Source of the DNA: Brucella pseudintermedia | GTDB lineage: Bacteria > Pseudomonadota > Alphaproteobacteria > Rhizobiales > Rhizobiaceae | DNA length: 64,000 nucleotides | Assembly (NCBI RefSeq): GCF_042697365.1 | Contig: NZ_CP137604.1 | Strand: one strand, 5' to 3' | Shown: positions 17,897 to 26,672 of the stretch, piece after piece | Numbering within the stretch: the first letter of the stretch is position 1 | How the letters are laid out: every line of letters starts with the position of its first letter | Notes under the pieces: generated by a model | Database searches by the model: none | Told to the model about the DNA's origin: nothing | What the model saw: the letters and a program-made list of their open reading frames with translations, nothing else | Program-made: the position numbers and the translations under genes

Positions 17897-18085
17897 TTAC
17901 CAGAAACCGCGATGCTGCCAGCACCAGAGAAAATTATGCTCGCCGCGCTCCAACCGGTTGCGGCGGCGGGCTGCAATCTCTTCAGCATTCAGCTTCATCT
18001 CGCGCCATGGCTGTTCCAGAAAGGCCGGAACACGCAAAAACGCATTCTTCATCTTTGTAGCGAGCAGATGAACGGTTCGCTTCAT
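17897..18085 (-). CDS. Orphan 62-residue basic protein
   Basis: A short, highly basic protein (many Arg/Lys, Trp near the end, final HRGFW) without membrane segment or signal peptide. It is probably real: the ATG at 18085 has a very strong ribosome site (GAGGAGG, 6-12 bases upstream) and the frame ends just before a good terminator on the same strand. I do not recognise the family; it does not show the DUF1127 signature seen in the protein at 531. Its likely structure is an N-terminal amphipathic helix (about residues 5-25) and a middle EEIAARRRNRLERGEH helix. Function unknown. Confidence 0.65.
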   Translation of the reverse strand: MKRTVHLLATKMKNAFLRVPAFLEQPWREMKLNAEEIAARRRNRLERGEHNFLWCWQHRGFW

Positions 18086-18257
18086 GCAGGCCTCCTCATT
18101 GCCTTACGCTCCAATATTGTCGCGCTTTCGCCGCAACAATGAACGACAGGTTAATTTTGTAGGCTTCCGGACTTTTGTCAATAACCTACTTTTTTGATCG
18201 GAGTTAACTGCATGAAATAATTTGCGAGCTGAATGACCCAGCCCGCAGATATTTCCA

Positions 18258-19826
18258 TTACACCTCATATTCGATTGAAGGCGTAATACGAACCTTACCG
18301 ACGTGGCGCCCATTCATCGAGTCTATCTTGAATTCCAGCCCGTCAGCAACGAAGCTCTCCCCACCCACAGGCAAGTGCCCCAGATGCCAGAGTACGTAAC
18401 CGGCGAGAGTTGTGTAGCGGTCGGCTTCGTCCACAAGATCGCGCTCCAGAAGGCCGCTCAAGCGGCGAATGTCGGTAAACCCGTCTACGAGGTAACTGCC
18501 CTGCCCGTCTGATAACGCAACGGCCGCCTCCTCGTCTTCATCCGGGAACTCACCGGCAATAGCTTCCAGAACGTCGGTAGGCGTTACGACGCCTTCGAAT
18601 GAACCGTGCTCATCCACCACCACCGCGATCTGAACAGGGGAATTGCGCAACTGCTCCATAACGCGCAGCACGTTTGCATTCTCGTGCACGACCAGCGGCT
18701 GCTTCATGGATTTATCCCAGTCTATGGGCTTCTTGTCTCCAATATCGCGCAGCAGATCCCTGACCAATGCCACACCAATGAACTCATCCACCTGACGGCG
18801 CGCAACGATGACGCGCGAATGCGTCAGCTTGCGAATGGCCGCGTCCAGTTCCGCCGCGTCTTCATCCAGGTCAAGCCACTCGATCTCATTGCGGGGCGAC
18901 ATAATGGAACGCACAGGCCGATCAGCCAGATCAAGCACGCCGCGGATCATCTCCTTTTCTTCCGGCAAAAAGACATCGCTGGCGGCTGTCTGCTGGGCAA
19001 TCACGTCAACTGTGTCAGAAAGCGGGCTCTCACCGCGGCTGCCGCCGAGCAGCCGCAACACCGCGCCCGCAGTACGCTCCCGGAGATCATTGGTGGTGAC
19101 CAGCTTCTCACGATTATGCCGTGCCATCTGGTTGGCTGCTTCGATCAACACGGAGAAGCCGATCGCTGCGTAGAGATAGCCCTTTGGAATATGAAAGCCG
19201 AAACCTTCCACGACCAGACTGAAACCGATCATCATCAGGAAACCGAGACACAGAATGACAACGGTCGGGTGCTTGTTTACGAAATCCATCAGCGGCTTGG
19301 AAGCAAGCATCATCACGCCGATGGCAATGACGACAGCAATCATCATGACCGGCATATGCTGGACCATTCCTACAGCAGTGATCACACTGTCCAGCGAGAA
19401 CACGGCGTCCAGAACGACAATCTGAACGATTACCTGCCAGAACACCGCATGTACGACCTTGGAGCTCTTGGGCCCGTGGTTTCCCTCCAGCCGCTCGTGA
19501 AGTTCCATCGTGCCCTTGGCAAGCAGAAACAGGCCACCAATCAGCATGATGATATCCCGGCCAGAGAACGACATTTCCATCAGCGAGACCAATGGTTCGC
19601 GCAGGGTAACGATCCAGGAAATCGAAGCGAGCAACGCCAGGCGCATCAAAAGAGCCAAGCTGAGGCCAATCAACCGCGCGCGATTGCGTTGATGCGGAGG
19701 CAGTTTGTCGGCCAGAATGGCGATGAAGACGAGATTGTCGATACCGAGAACGATCTCAAGCACCACCAATGTCACCAAACCTATCCAGGCATTGGGGTCA
19801 GCAATCCAGTCCATGGACCAGTCCAT
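18258..19826 (-). CDS. TerC-family membrane protein with CBS pair and CorC_HlyC domain (YegH/YoaE type)
   Basis: 522 residues. Residues 10-235 form the TerC membrane domain with EIVLGIDNLVFIAIL and the matching VVLDAVFSLDSVITAVGMV, whose aspartates are thought to bind metal. Two CBS domains follow (about 310-430; RSIMSPRNEIEWLD, VVDEHGSFEGVVTPTDVL) and the chain ends with a transporter-associated CorC_HlyC domain. The family has been tied to metal (manganese, calcium) export or tellurite resistance; the exact ion here is unknown. I looked for a yybP-ykoY manganese riboswitch in the leader and did not find it. Confidence 0.9.
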   Translation of the reverse strand: MDWSMDWIADPNAWIGLVTLVVLEIVLGIDNLVFIAILADKLPPHQRNRARLIGLSLALLMRLALLASISWIVTLREPLVSLMEMSFSGRDIIMLIGGLFLLAKGTMELHERLEGNHGPKSSKVVHAVFWQVIVQIVVLDAVFSLDSVITAVGMVQHMPVMMIAVVIAIGVMMLASKPLMDFVNKHPTVVILCLGFLMMIGFSLVVEGFGFHIPKGYLYAAIGFSVLIEAANQMARHNREKLVTTNDLRERTAGAVLRLLGGSRGESPLSDTVDVIAQQTAASDVFLPEEKEMIRGVLDLADRPVRSIMSPRNEIEWLDLDEDAAELDAAIRKLTHSRVIVARRQVDEFIGVALVRDLLRDIGDKKPIDWDKSMKQPLVVHENANVLRVMEQLRNSPVQIAVVVDEHGSFEGVVTPTDVLEAIAGEFPDEDEEAAVALSDGQGSYLVDGFTDIRRLSGLLERDLVDEADRYTTLAGYVLWHLGHLPVGGESFVADGLEFKIDSMNGRHVGKVRITPSIEYEV

Positions 19827-20143
19827 GATAGGTCGGCTCCTTTAAAGATCAGCAGAAACGAAAATTGGAAATTATGCCGCATACAGTTTGTGGCCGGGCC
19901 GCCTTTATGCGGTCCAGCCCCAGACGGGCAAAGACTGTCGGAAATTGCTCAATACACAGAAAGCGCAAACACCCCTGCGGGGAACTTGGACTTCGAGAAG
20001 ACGAATCGTCAGAATTGTCGTCGGGCATAAAGCGCGATGAACCTTATATGTGATGGCTGCGAGGCTCGCCTAAGCTGCCGGTTGCCATATGAACCATATG
20101 ATCTGTTATTATGCAGACCGAAGCGTAAGCCACAAGTGGCCGA
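19827..20143. other. Leader region of the TerC-type gene
   Basis: A 317-base stretch between two minus-strand genes. On the minus strand a GC-rich hairpin (19892-19919, GGCTGGACCGC with GCGGCCCGGCC, one mismatch and one wobble) lies 65-95 bases before the TerC start, which has the ribosome site AAAGGAG. A CATATG-AAC-CATATG palindrome lies at about 20087-20101. No open frame here looks coding. Confidence 0.4.
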
Positions 20144-20806
20144 TTATTCGGCCGGTGTAACTTGTACACGCCGTTTCCGCTCCCGTCGCGGACGGGCTTT
20201 GAAAAAGCGAACGCCAATGACCGTCACGATAATAGTGACAATGGTGATCCCAATGGCAAACCAGAACATGTGGTCGCCGTCCATTCTGGCGAAAAGGCCT
20301 GCGCCACGTCCAGCCAGCCAGCCCGGAAGAAACATCACGGGAGCCCAAACCAGCGCGGAAAGGACATTGGCGGTCTGGAAGCGCGTCTGATCCATGGACA
20401 TCATGCCGGCAACCATCGGGACAGTGCAGCGTATGGGTCCGAAAAAGCGGCCAAGGAACACCGCCGAAAAACCGTAACGACGGAAAAGGAGACGCGCCCG
20501 TGCCACGCCGCTGCGATGTTTGTTGAGCGGCCATTTGTGAATGATATTGCGGCCCAGCCACCAGCCGAGGAAATAGGAGATGATATCGCCGATTACCGCG
20601 CCGATAATCGCTCCGATGATGACCGGAATGGGTTCGATAATTCCCGCCCCCACGAGGCCGCCGATGGCAATCATGATTGGCGTGGCCGGAATGAACATTC
20701 CTATGATGGCGAGAGATTCGCCAAAGGCGATGATTCCCACGATAGGCCCAGCCCATGCCCGATGATCGGAGATAAACTGTCCGAGATCGCCTATTATGCT
20801 TTCCAT
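20144..20806 (-). CDS. DedA-family membrane protein (SNARE-associated/VTT domain)
   Basis: 220 residues with about five hydrophobic segments. Family hallmarks are present: GESLAIIGMFIPATPIM near residue 30 and FLGRFFGPIRCTVPMVAG near 117-134 with the conserved arginines of the VTT domain. DedA proteins are inner-membrane proteins that help recycle lipid carriers or maintain envelope energisation and polymyxin tolerance. The C-terminus is basic (RPRRERKRRVQ), consistent with a cytoplasmic tail. It stands alone. Confidence 0.9.
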   Translation of the reverse strand: MESIIGDLGQFISDHRAWAGPIVGIIAFGESLAIIGMFIPATPIMIAIGGLVGAGIIEPIPVIIGAIIGAVIGDIISYFLGWWLGRNIIHKWPLNKHRSGVARARLLFRRYGFSAVFLGRFFGPIRCTVPMVAGMMSMDQTRFQTANVLSALVWAPVMFLPGWLAGRGAGLFARMDGDHMFWFAIGITIVTIIVTVIGVRFFKARPRRERKRRVQVTPAE

Positions 20807-21374
20807 TCCGTCCTCAAATACCGCGAACCGGATTGCGAAACGATATGAACCGTTCCTTTATTCGGCAATGGCGACTCCGGTGCATGAATCGCCTTGCTCT
20901 CATAATTTTGGGCGGCGCAGGCGCCCTCCTCTTCAGGAGGACTACCAACCGATCAAGTCTTTTATATGCCGTAGCTTCTCAGACAAGCATCAATAATTGA
21001 TGACATGGCTGCGACATTTGCAGCGTAGCCCTACTCCCCGATTAACCTCCCGCCGCACACAATGTATCCGGCAACGACGAATATGGAGTCGCCTGCCCCT
21101 CCTTACAACGCCGGACCGTGAAAAAATGAATCAAATCAAGAATTTCTCTTTTTTGATTCTTTTTAGACGCCTCAAACATGCAACCACAGTGAGCATATTT
21201 TAAAGAGACACCGGTAGCGCGCAAAATCAGAAATTCAAGAACCCCGCATTTCCGGGCTTTTTGCGCAAACTGTCATTTTTTTCAGAAAATTTGCAGTTGG
21301 AGGCTGGACAGGTGGAAAAGAGGCCGTTATAGAACCGCTCACTTCACCGGGGCCGCTGCCTCGGCAAAGCGAGT
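20807..21374. other. Long non-coding stretch before tRNA-Lys
   Basis: 568 bases without a convincing protein gene. It contains GC-rich hairpins around 20913-20941 (GCGCAGGCGC; CCTCCT-CTTC-AGGAGG), an AT-rich hairpin with T run at 21128-21164, and a weak CCCG/CGGG hairpin with T run at about 21242-21263. The combination is compatible with one or more small RNAs or a short leader peptide but no known RNA family was recognised. Confidence 0.4.
21128..21164 (+). terminator. AT-rich terminator-like hairpin
   Basis: GAATCAAA (21128-21135) pairs with TTTGATTC (21152-21159) and is followed by TTTTT. It overlaps a possible 25-codon peptide beginning at the ATG at 21126 that is rich in Phe and Leu. 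It could end an upstream small transcript. Confidence 0.45.
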
Positions 21375-21450
<76 letters not shown>

Positions 21451-21713
21451 TTTTCTCTTCAGAAAACAAACGCTTCCGCTGATACACTTGTCTTCGCTGG
21501 CTGGTTGAAGCCAGAGCCCTTCCAGAACGAAAATTCGCTTCGTTGCTTTCGGCTTTCCTACCTCCAGGAATGCCTCGTTGGACCGCTGCGTTTCCTCCGA
21601 CACATTACCGATAATTAATTCGCATATTCATATGCGGTTCATCTAAGATGACCGACATTACTTGCACGCCATTTAGCGGCGTCCCTGTAAAAGAGTAATG
21701 GAGTAAAATAGCC
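21451..21713. other. Region between tRNA-Lys and the EF-hand gene
   Basis: 263 bases without a gene. A perfect 14-bp palindrome (GCATATTC ATATGC reading, about 21621-21634) lies roughly 80 bases before the EF-hand start and could be an operator. The ribosome site before 21714 is TGGAG. Confidence 0.35.
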
Positions 21714-22226
21714 ATGAAATCCAAGACCGCATTTATCGCTGTAATTGCAACATCTTTGCTTGCAGTTCCCGCACTGGCGCAAGAAAACAACAGTGCAAAT
21801 ACTGATAAAACGGCGACAGAGACGCCCGCTACACCATCCAGAGATATGAAGTTTAGACAAGGCCCCGTCGACCTCGAAAAATTCTCACGTCTTGATGACC
21901 TCAAGGCCGCTGATAGCGATGGTGACGGAGTACTTTCTCGGGCTGAAATCGAAGCATTGGCACAAAAGCGCATCGTGAGCCGTGCGGCTGACCGTATGGA
22001 GCGTCGCCTCGATATCAATGGCGACGGCAAGGTCACGCTTGCGGAAATTGAAAACCAGCGCAAGAAGGAATTCGCTGCACTGGACCGGAATGAGGATGGC
22101 AAGATTGATCGCAGCGAAATGCGCGCAGCGAAGATGCATCATGCCAGAGGTTCTCACAAGGGTCCCCACCACATGGGGCACCACAAAGGCCCGATGAAGG
22201 GGCAGGCAGAAAAGCCGCAGGAATAA
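21714..22226 (+). CDS. Exported EF-hand calcium-binding protein with histidine-rich tail
   Basis: 170 residues. A signal peptide ends at ALAQ (residue 23). Three EF-hand loops are visible at about residues 67-78 (DSDGDGVLSRAE), 100-111 (DINGDGKVTLAE) and 124-135 (DRNEDGKIDRSE); each has the 1-3-5-12 calcium ligands. The last 30 residues carry many histidines (HH..H..HH.GHH), which could bind a transition metal. The protein is periplasmic or secreted and probably a calcium buffer or sensor; no enzymatic domain is present. It is monocistronic with a strong terminator after it. Confidence 0.88.
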   Translation: MKSKTAFIAVIATSLLAVPALAQENNSANTDKTATETPATPSRDMKFRQGPVDLEKFSRLDDLKAADSDGDGVLSRAEIEALAQKRIVSRAADRMERRLDINGDGKVTLAEIENQRKKEFAALDRNEDGKIDRSEMRAAKMHHARGSHKGPHHMGHHKGPMKGQAEKPQE

Positions 22227-22234
22227 AATCCAAC

Positions 22235-22268
22235 AAAATAGCCCGGGCTCAACGACCGGGCTATTTTT
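22235..22268. terminator. Bidirectional terminator after the EF-hand gene
   Basis: A 12-bp stem (AAAATAGCCCGG at 22235-22246 with 22256-22267) with T run on both strands separates the EF-hand gene from the convergent RbsD/FucU gene. Confidence 0.9.
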
Positions 22269-22288
22269 ACATAGATATCAAGGCCACA

Positions 22289-22711
22289 TCAGGAGCGGAT
22301 GACGCCCTTCTTGAAGATGATATTGCCGTAGCGCCTCTTTTCACCCGTGCGAATGATCGCAAAAGCGTCACGAGCACGATGATAAAAGGCAAATCTCTCC
22401 ATCGGATCGACAGAAATGTGTCGCCCCTCGGCCTTCTCGATCACAGCTTCAAATTCCTTGAAAATCGCCGGCGTTTCATTGGGCGCTTGCATGACAGCCG
22501 CTGGCTTATCGACAAAATCGTCCAATGGCAGCAGCGACAGAACGGCCTCAGCCATATCCGTTGCGGTGATTCCCGGAAAATCCAGTACGTGTACGCCGGA
22601 AGACTGCGCCGGATAATTGGCATCGACAATCACCAGATCGTCGCCGTGCCCCATATCTGCAAGGACTTCCAGCAGCGAGCCGGTCAGCAATGGATTGATA
22701 TTCTTCAACAT
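22289..22711 (-). CDS. RbsD/FucU-family sugar mutarotase
   Basis: 140 residues, the usual length. Family features: GSLLEVLADMGHGDDLVIVDANYPA (residues 11-35, with the catalytic-type His of the DxGHGD motif) and the C-terminal RYGNIIFKKG. FucU and RbsD interconvert sugar anomers (fucose or ribose) in the cytoplasm so that a transported sugar can be phosphorylated or oxidised. It lies 91 bases downstream of the dppC-like gene on the same strand and may be the last gene of that operon or independent. The sequence is closer in my judgement to FucU than RbsD, but the sugar is not certain. Confidence 0.85.
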   Translation of the reverse strand: MLKNINPLLTGSLLEVLADMGHGDDLVIVDANYPAQSSGVHVLDFPGITATDMAEAVLSLLPLDDFVDKPAAVMQAPNETPAIFKEFEAVIEKAEGRHISVDPMERFAFYHRARDAFAIIRTGEKRRYGNIIFKKGVIRS

Positions 22712-22802
22712 AAGAAGTCATTCCCACAAAAATTTGAACAGATCACACTAAGCAACTCGCCTTCAGAATCGCAAGGCCCAAGTGCTGGCGAGGGTGACAG
22801 GC

Positions 22803-23669
22803 CTATCGGGTTGTCGGGTCCAGCTTGTCACGCAGCCAGTCGCCCACAAAACTGATCGAAAGTGTCGTGAACATGATCACAAATGACGGCGCGAGCATGA
22901 TCCACGGCGCACGGGTGAGATACTCGCGGCCATAACCGACCATATTGCCGAGGCTCGTCATTGGCGGCTGCACGCCGAGTCCAAGGAATGACAGACTGCT
23001 TTCGAGCAAAATGATCTCCGGGAACGTCAGCGTCATCGAGACGATCAGCGTCGAGGCAATATTCGGGAGAATATGCTTGAGATAAACGCGTGACGGCGTA
23101 GCGCCGAGTTGCGTAACCGCGGCTGCGTAGCCTTGCGCATTGGCAGAAACGGCGAGCCCGCGAGCGATACGGGCATAACGCTCCCAACCGTAGAACCCCA
23201 TCAGGCAGGTCAGCAGCAGAAGTGAGCTTCCGAAGAAGGCAAGCACCGCAAGCGACAGGATGAGGAATGGCAATGCCGCCTGAAAATCAGCCAGCATGAC
23301 CACCACCTGTTCCACCACACCACGAAAATAGGCTGCGAGAAAACCGAGCGTCGTGCCGAACACGGCAGAAATGACAGTCGCACCGAATGCGATGAGCAGT
23401 GAAATGCGGATGGACTCGATAAGACGCGAGAGCACGTCACGTCCGAGCTCATCGGTACCCAGCCAATGTTGCGGATTACCCGGCAATGCGAGGCGGTTTT
23501 TCAGATCGAAAGCCGTGATATTGTAAGGTTTGATCCAATCCGCGGTCAGAGCAATCAGGATCATCGCCGCGATCCAGATGAAGCCGATGATGACCATCAG
23601 CGGAATGCGTTTATGAACCTTTTTGGGGTGTATGGAAACAGCGGCTGTATTGGCGGTCATATCTGTCAT
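22803..23669 (-). CDS. Opp/Dpp-type ABC transporter permease (DppC-like)
   Basis: 288 residues from the ATG at 23669; longer frames run into the upstream gene. An N-terminal cytoplasmic OppC-type segment precedes six membrane helices and the EAA loop (AAAVTQLGATPSRVYLKHILPNI). HWLGTDELGRDVLSRL near residue 70 is a hallmark of the OppC/DppC branch. It starts 10 bases after the stop of its partner permease. It forms the inner-membrane channel of the importer encoded here. Confidence 0.92.
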   Translation of the reverse strand: MTDMTANTAAVSIHPKKVHKRIPLMVIIGFIWIAAMILIALTADWIKPYNITAFDLKNRLALPGNPQHWLGTDELGRDVLSRLIESIRISLLIAFGATVISAVFGTTLGFLAAYFRGVVEQVVVMLADFQAALPFLILSLAVLAFFGSSLLLLTCLMGFYGWERYARIARGLAVSANAQGYAAAVTQLGATPSRVYLKHILPNIASTLIVSMTLTFPEIILLESSLSFLGLGVQPPMTSLGNMVGYGREYLTRAPWIMLAPSFVIMFTTLSISFVGDWLRDKLDPTTR

Positions 23670-23679
23670 CGGTTCAGCC

Positions 23680-24609
23680 TCACGCCTTGCTCTGCGCCTG
23701 ACGTAGACGCGGATCGAGATAACCGTAGAGAAGATCGACCACGAAATTGGAAATGACCATCGTCGCGGCCACGAGAAGCAGGATGCATTGCACGATTGCA
23801 AGATCGCGATTGGCAACCGAAACCACGAGCAATCTGCCCACACCCGGCCACGAAAAGAGCGACTCCACAACCACAGCACCTGCAATCAGCGATCCCACCA
23901 TGAAACCGACGATGGTAACGATCGGAATGGCCGCATTAGGCAGTGCGTGCCGCCAGACCACATTGCGCCATGACACGCCTTTGGCGCTCGCTGTGCGAAT
24001 GTATGGCTGTCCCAGAATCTCGATCATCGCGCTGCGGGAAAAACGCGCCAGAATGGCTGCACCACCCAGTCCCATCGTGATGATGGGGAGAATGGCGTGC
24101 ATCCAGCTATCCTGTCCGCCCGAAGGCAACCATCCAAGCGATACCGAGAACACCAGCACGAGCAGCAGCCCAAGTACAAAACTCGGCAGCGTGAAACCAA
24201 TGACGGCAGTTGCCATGACAGCCCGATCAATGAAGCTGTTGCGGTGCAGCGCCGCATAAATTCCGGCGGGAATGCCAAGCCCAAGTTTGATGAGCAATGC
24301 CGGTATCGTGAGTTGAAGCGTGGCAGGTATCCGCTCTGCCACGAGTGCGATTGCGGATTGGCCGTCGCGCATCGATATTCCTAGATCGCCGCGCGCGATG
24401 GCGGCGAAATAGCGCAAATATTGCTGCCAGAGCGGATCGTCGAGACCCCAGTTCTTCCGGAATGCGGCTATGGCTTCCGGGGGGGCGTCCGGTCCCATGA
24501 TGATCTGGGCCGGATCACCAGACATGCGCAACACCACAAAGGCAAATGTTACCACCAGAAGAATGGTCACAAATGCGCGGAACCCGCGAACCAACAGAAA
24601 TCTAAGCAT
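23680..24609 (-). CDS. Opp/Dpp-type ABC transporter permease (DppB-like)
   Basis: 309 residues from the ATG at 24609 (MLRFLLVRGFRAFVT), whose first codon overlaps the stop of the upstream ATPase gene by 8 bases. Six membrane segments; RMSGDPAQIIMGPDAPPEAI near residue 33 and the EAA loop with TASAKGVSWRNVVWRHALPNA are typical for DppB/OppB. Pairs with the permease encoded next. Confidence 0.92.
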   Translation of the reverse strand: MLRFLLVRGFRAFVTILLVVTFAFVVLRMSGDPAQIIMGPDAPPEAIAAFRKNWGLDDPLWQQYLRYFAAIARGDLGISMRDGQSAIALVAERIPATLQLTIPALLIKLGLGIPAGIYAALHRNSFIDRAVMATAVIGFTLPSFVLGLLLVLVFSVSLGWLPSGGQDSWMHAILPIITMGLGGAAILARFSRSAMIEILGQPYIRTASAKGVSWRNVVWRHALPNAAIPIVTIVGFMVGSLIAGAVVVESLFSWPGVGRLLVVSVANRDLAIVQCILLLVAATMVISNFVVDLLYGYLDPRLRQAQSKA

Positions 24610-25591
24610 GAATAACGTCCGTCTGAAGGGCCCCTGCAAAATGGCAGGCCACTTTGCGTCCCGCTGGCATGTCGAGGAGTTCAGGTGCCTCGCTCCCGCA
24701 GCGCGGAGCGGCAAAACGGCAGCGGGGATGAAAAGCGCAGCCACCCGGTCGCGCGGCGGGATTAGGCGGCTCACCCTGCAGGATGATACGATCGCTGAGC
24801 GGCGTTCCCGCAACCGGGACACTGGACACAAGCGCCTGCGTATAAGGATGAAGCGGCTTGGCAAAAATTTCGTCAGAGGAAGCTTCTTCGACGATACGGC
24901 CGAGATACATGACAGCGACACGATCCGATATATTGCGCACCACTTTCAGATCATGGCTGATGAAAACCATCGCAATGCCTTCGCGTTCCTGCAAATCCCG
25001 CAAAAGGTTTACGACCTGCGCCTGAATGGAAACGTCCAGCGCCGACACGGGCTCATCACACACGATGAGGCGCGGTTTGGACGCGATGGCACGCGCGATG
25101 ACGACGCGCTGGCGCTGCCCGCCCGAAAGCTCGTGCGGGTAGCGTGAAGCCTGGTCGGGACGAAGCCCGACCGCCTGCATCAGTTCGGCAACACGGGCTT
25201 TCTGCTCATCTGGAGTTCCGATGCCATGGATTTCCAGCGGCTCGGCAATCTGGCGACCGATCGGAAGCCGTCGATCCAGTGCTGCCAGAGGGTCTTGATA
25301 GACGAGTTGCATACGCGCTCGTAAAGCGCGCCAGCTTGCAGTCTTCTGGCGAGGCAGGGCTGAGCCTTCAAACGTGACTTCCCCCTCGCTGGGATCTTCC
25401 AGACCGAGAAGCAGCCGTCCCGTGGTGGATTTACCCGAACCGGACTCACCAACAATGCCCAGCGTTGTTGCGGGGGCAACCGATATGGAAAGCCGGTCAA
25501 CGGCGCGCACTGCTACCGCTTTTCCAAAAGGGCCTTTGCGCGACGTATAGGTTTTCACAAGGTCGCGGGCTTCAATAAGAGCGGCTGTCAC
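24602..25591 (-). CDS. Opp/Dpp-type ABC transporter ATP-binding protein (OppF-like)
   Basis: 329 residues from a GTG start at 25591 that overlaps the preceding stop by four bases (GTGA); longer frames overlap that gene. Walker A GESGSGKST, ABC signature LSGGQRQRVVIARAI, Walker B LIVCDEPVSALD and the C-terminal oligopeptide extension (CAFHPRCRFAAPRC) mark the OppF/DppF branch. It is one of two ATPases that form the motor of this importer. Confidence 0.92.
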   Translation of the reverse strand: MTAALIEARDLVKTYTSRKGPFGKAVAVRAVDRLSISVAPATTLGIVGESGSGKSTTGRLLLGLEDPSEGEVTFEGSALPRQKTASWRALRARMQLVYQDPLAALDRRLPIGRQIAEPLEIHGIGTPDEQKARVAELMQAVGLRPDQASRYPHELSGGQRQRVVIARAIASKPRLIVCDEPVSALDVSIQAQVVNLLRDLQEREGIAMVFISHDLKVVRNISDRVAVMYLGRIVEEASSDEIFAKPLHPYTQALVSSVPVAGTPLSDRIILQGEPPNPAARPGGCAFHPRCRFAAPRCGSEAPELLDMPAGRKVACHFAGALQTDVIHA

Positions 25592-26622
25592 TGTGCTGTC
25601 GCCTTTGTATTCGCTTGTGTTGAAAGATGAGCCCCCATGGATGACAGCAAATGCGACGTGGCCGGATAGGGATGAAAACAAGCGACCATGCGCCCTTCGC
25701 CAGCGTCGTCCTGCGGAACGCCGAGCCTTGGGAGGCTTCGCGCGCAGAGATCGCTCGCGCTCAGGCAGCGCGGCGAAAATGCGCAACCTTGCGGAAGCTT
25801 GCCGGGCTCAGGAACTGTGCCTTCAATGGGGATCAGACGATTGCGCCCGCCATCAAGGCTTGGAATGGAATCAAACAGCCCATGCGTATAGGGATGGCGC
25901 GGAGCGGCAAAAAGCGCATCGGTCCCGGCCTGCTCAACAATACGTCCCGCATACATGACCGAAACCCGTTCGCAGATTTGCGAAACAGCGCCAAGATCAT
26001 GGCTAATGAAGACCACAGCCATGCCTGTTTCCGCACGCAGCGCGGCCAGCAGATCGAGAATTTGAGCCTGGATCGTCGCATCGAGTGCCGTCGTCGGCTC
26101 ATCCGCGATCAGGATGTCGGGGTTTCCTGCCAGCGCCATAGCGATCATCAAACGCTGGTTTTGGCCACCCGAAAATTCGTGTGGATAGTTATCAATACGT
26201 CGGCGAGCATCGGGAATCCCCACCAGTTCCATCAATCGCAAAGCTTCTGCCCGGGCCGCCGATCCTCTCAGGCCGCGATGTAGCCGCACGGCTTCCTCAA
26301 TCTGTCGCCCGACACGGATAACGGGATTCAAGGAACTCGATGGGTCCTGAAAGATCATCGCAATACGGCCGCCGCGAACGCTTTCGAGCGTGCTGCGCGA
26401 TGCGGTCAGCAATTCTGTTCCTTCAAGGAGGACACTGCCGGAAATGGTCGCCTTCTTCGGCAGGAGACCGAGCGCTGCCAGCCAGGTCACAGACTTGCCG
26501 CAACCGGACTCCCCTACCAGCCCGACAGCTTCGCCACGCTCAATCGAGAGGTCGATGCCATGCAAGACCGGCACGCCATCAAAGGCGACCCTGAGATTGG
26601 AAATTTCGACCAGCGGCATCAT
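25588..26622 (-). CDS. Opp/Dpp-type ABC transporter ATP-binding protein (OppD-like)
   Basis: 344 residues from the ATG at 26622, chosen for its AGAAGGA ribosome site; an earlier ATG at 26640 lacks one. Walker A GESGCGKSV, signature FSGGQNQRLMIAMAL, Walker B DILIADEPTTALD and the cysteine-bearing oligopeptide C-terminus (GCAFSPRC). The signature has Asn where most family members have Met/Arg, a minor variant. Translationally coupled to the next ATPase. Confidence 0.92.
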   Translation of the reverse strand: MMPLVEISNLRVAFDGVPVLHGIDLSIERGEAVGLVGESGCGKSVTWLAALGLLPKKATISGSVLLEGTELLTASRSTLESVRGGRIAMIFQDPSSSLNPVIRVGRQIEEAVRLHRGLRGSAARAEALRLMELVGIPDARRRIDNYPHEFSGGQNQRLMIAMALAGNPDILIADEPTTALDATIQAQILDLLAALRAETGMAVVFISHDLGAVSQICERVSVMYAGRIVEQAGTDALFAAPRHPYTHGLFDSIPSLDGGRNRLIPIEGTVPEPGKLPQGCAFSPRCLSASDLCARSLPRLGVPQDDAGEGRMVACFHPYPATSHLLSSMGAHLSTQANTKATAQ

Positions 26623-26672
26623 GCAATCCTTCTGGTTCATTCATAGTCGCGGGGTTAAACCCCCGAAGGATA

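Noticed and set aside
18606..20030. 474-codon frame on the plus strand opposite the TerC-CBS gene
   Set aside because: It is antisense to a clear gene, is rich in His/Gln/Arg, and has no ribosome site or recognisable domain.
19827..20143. yybP-ykoY manganese riboswitch before the TerC-type gene
   Set aside because: TerC genes sometimes carry this riboswitch, so I looked for its conserved core on the minus strand; only an ordinary GC-rich hairpin was found.
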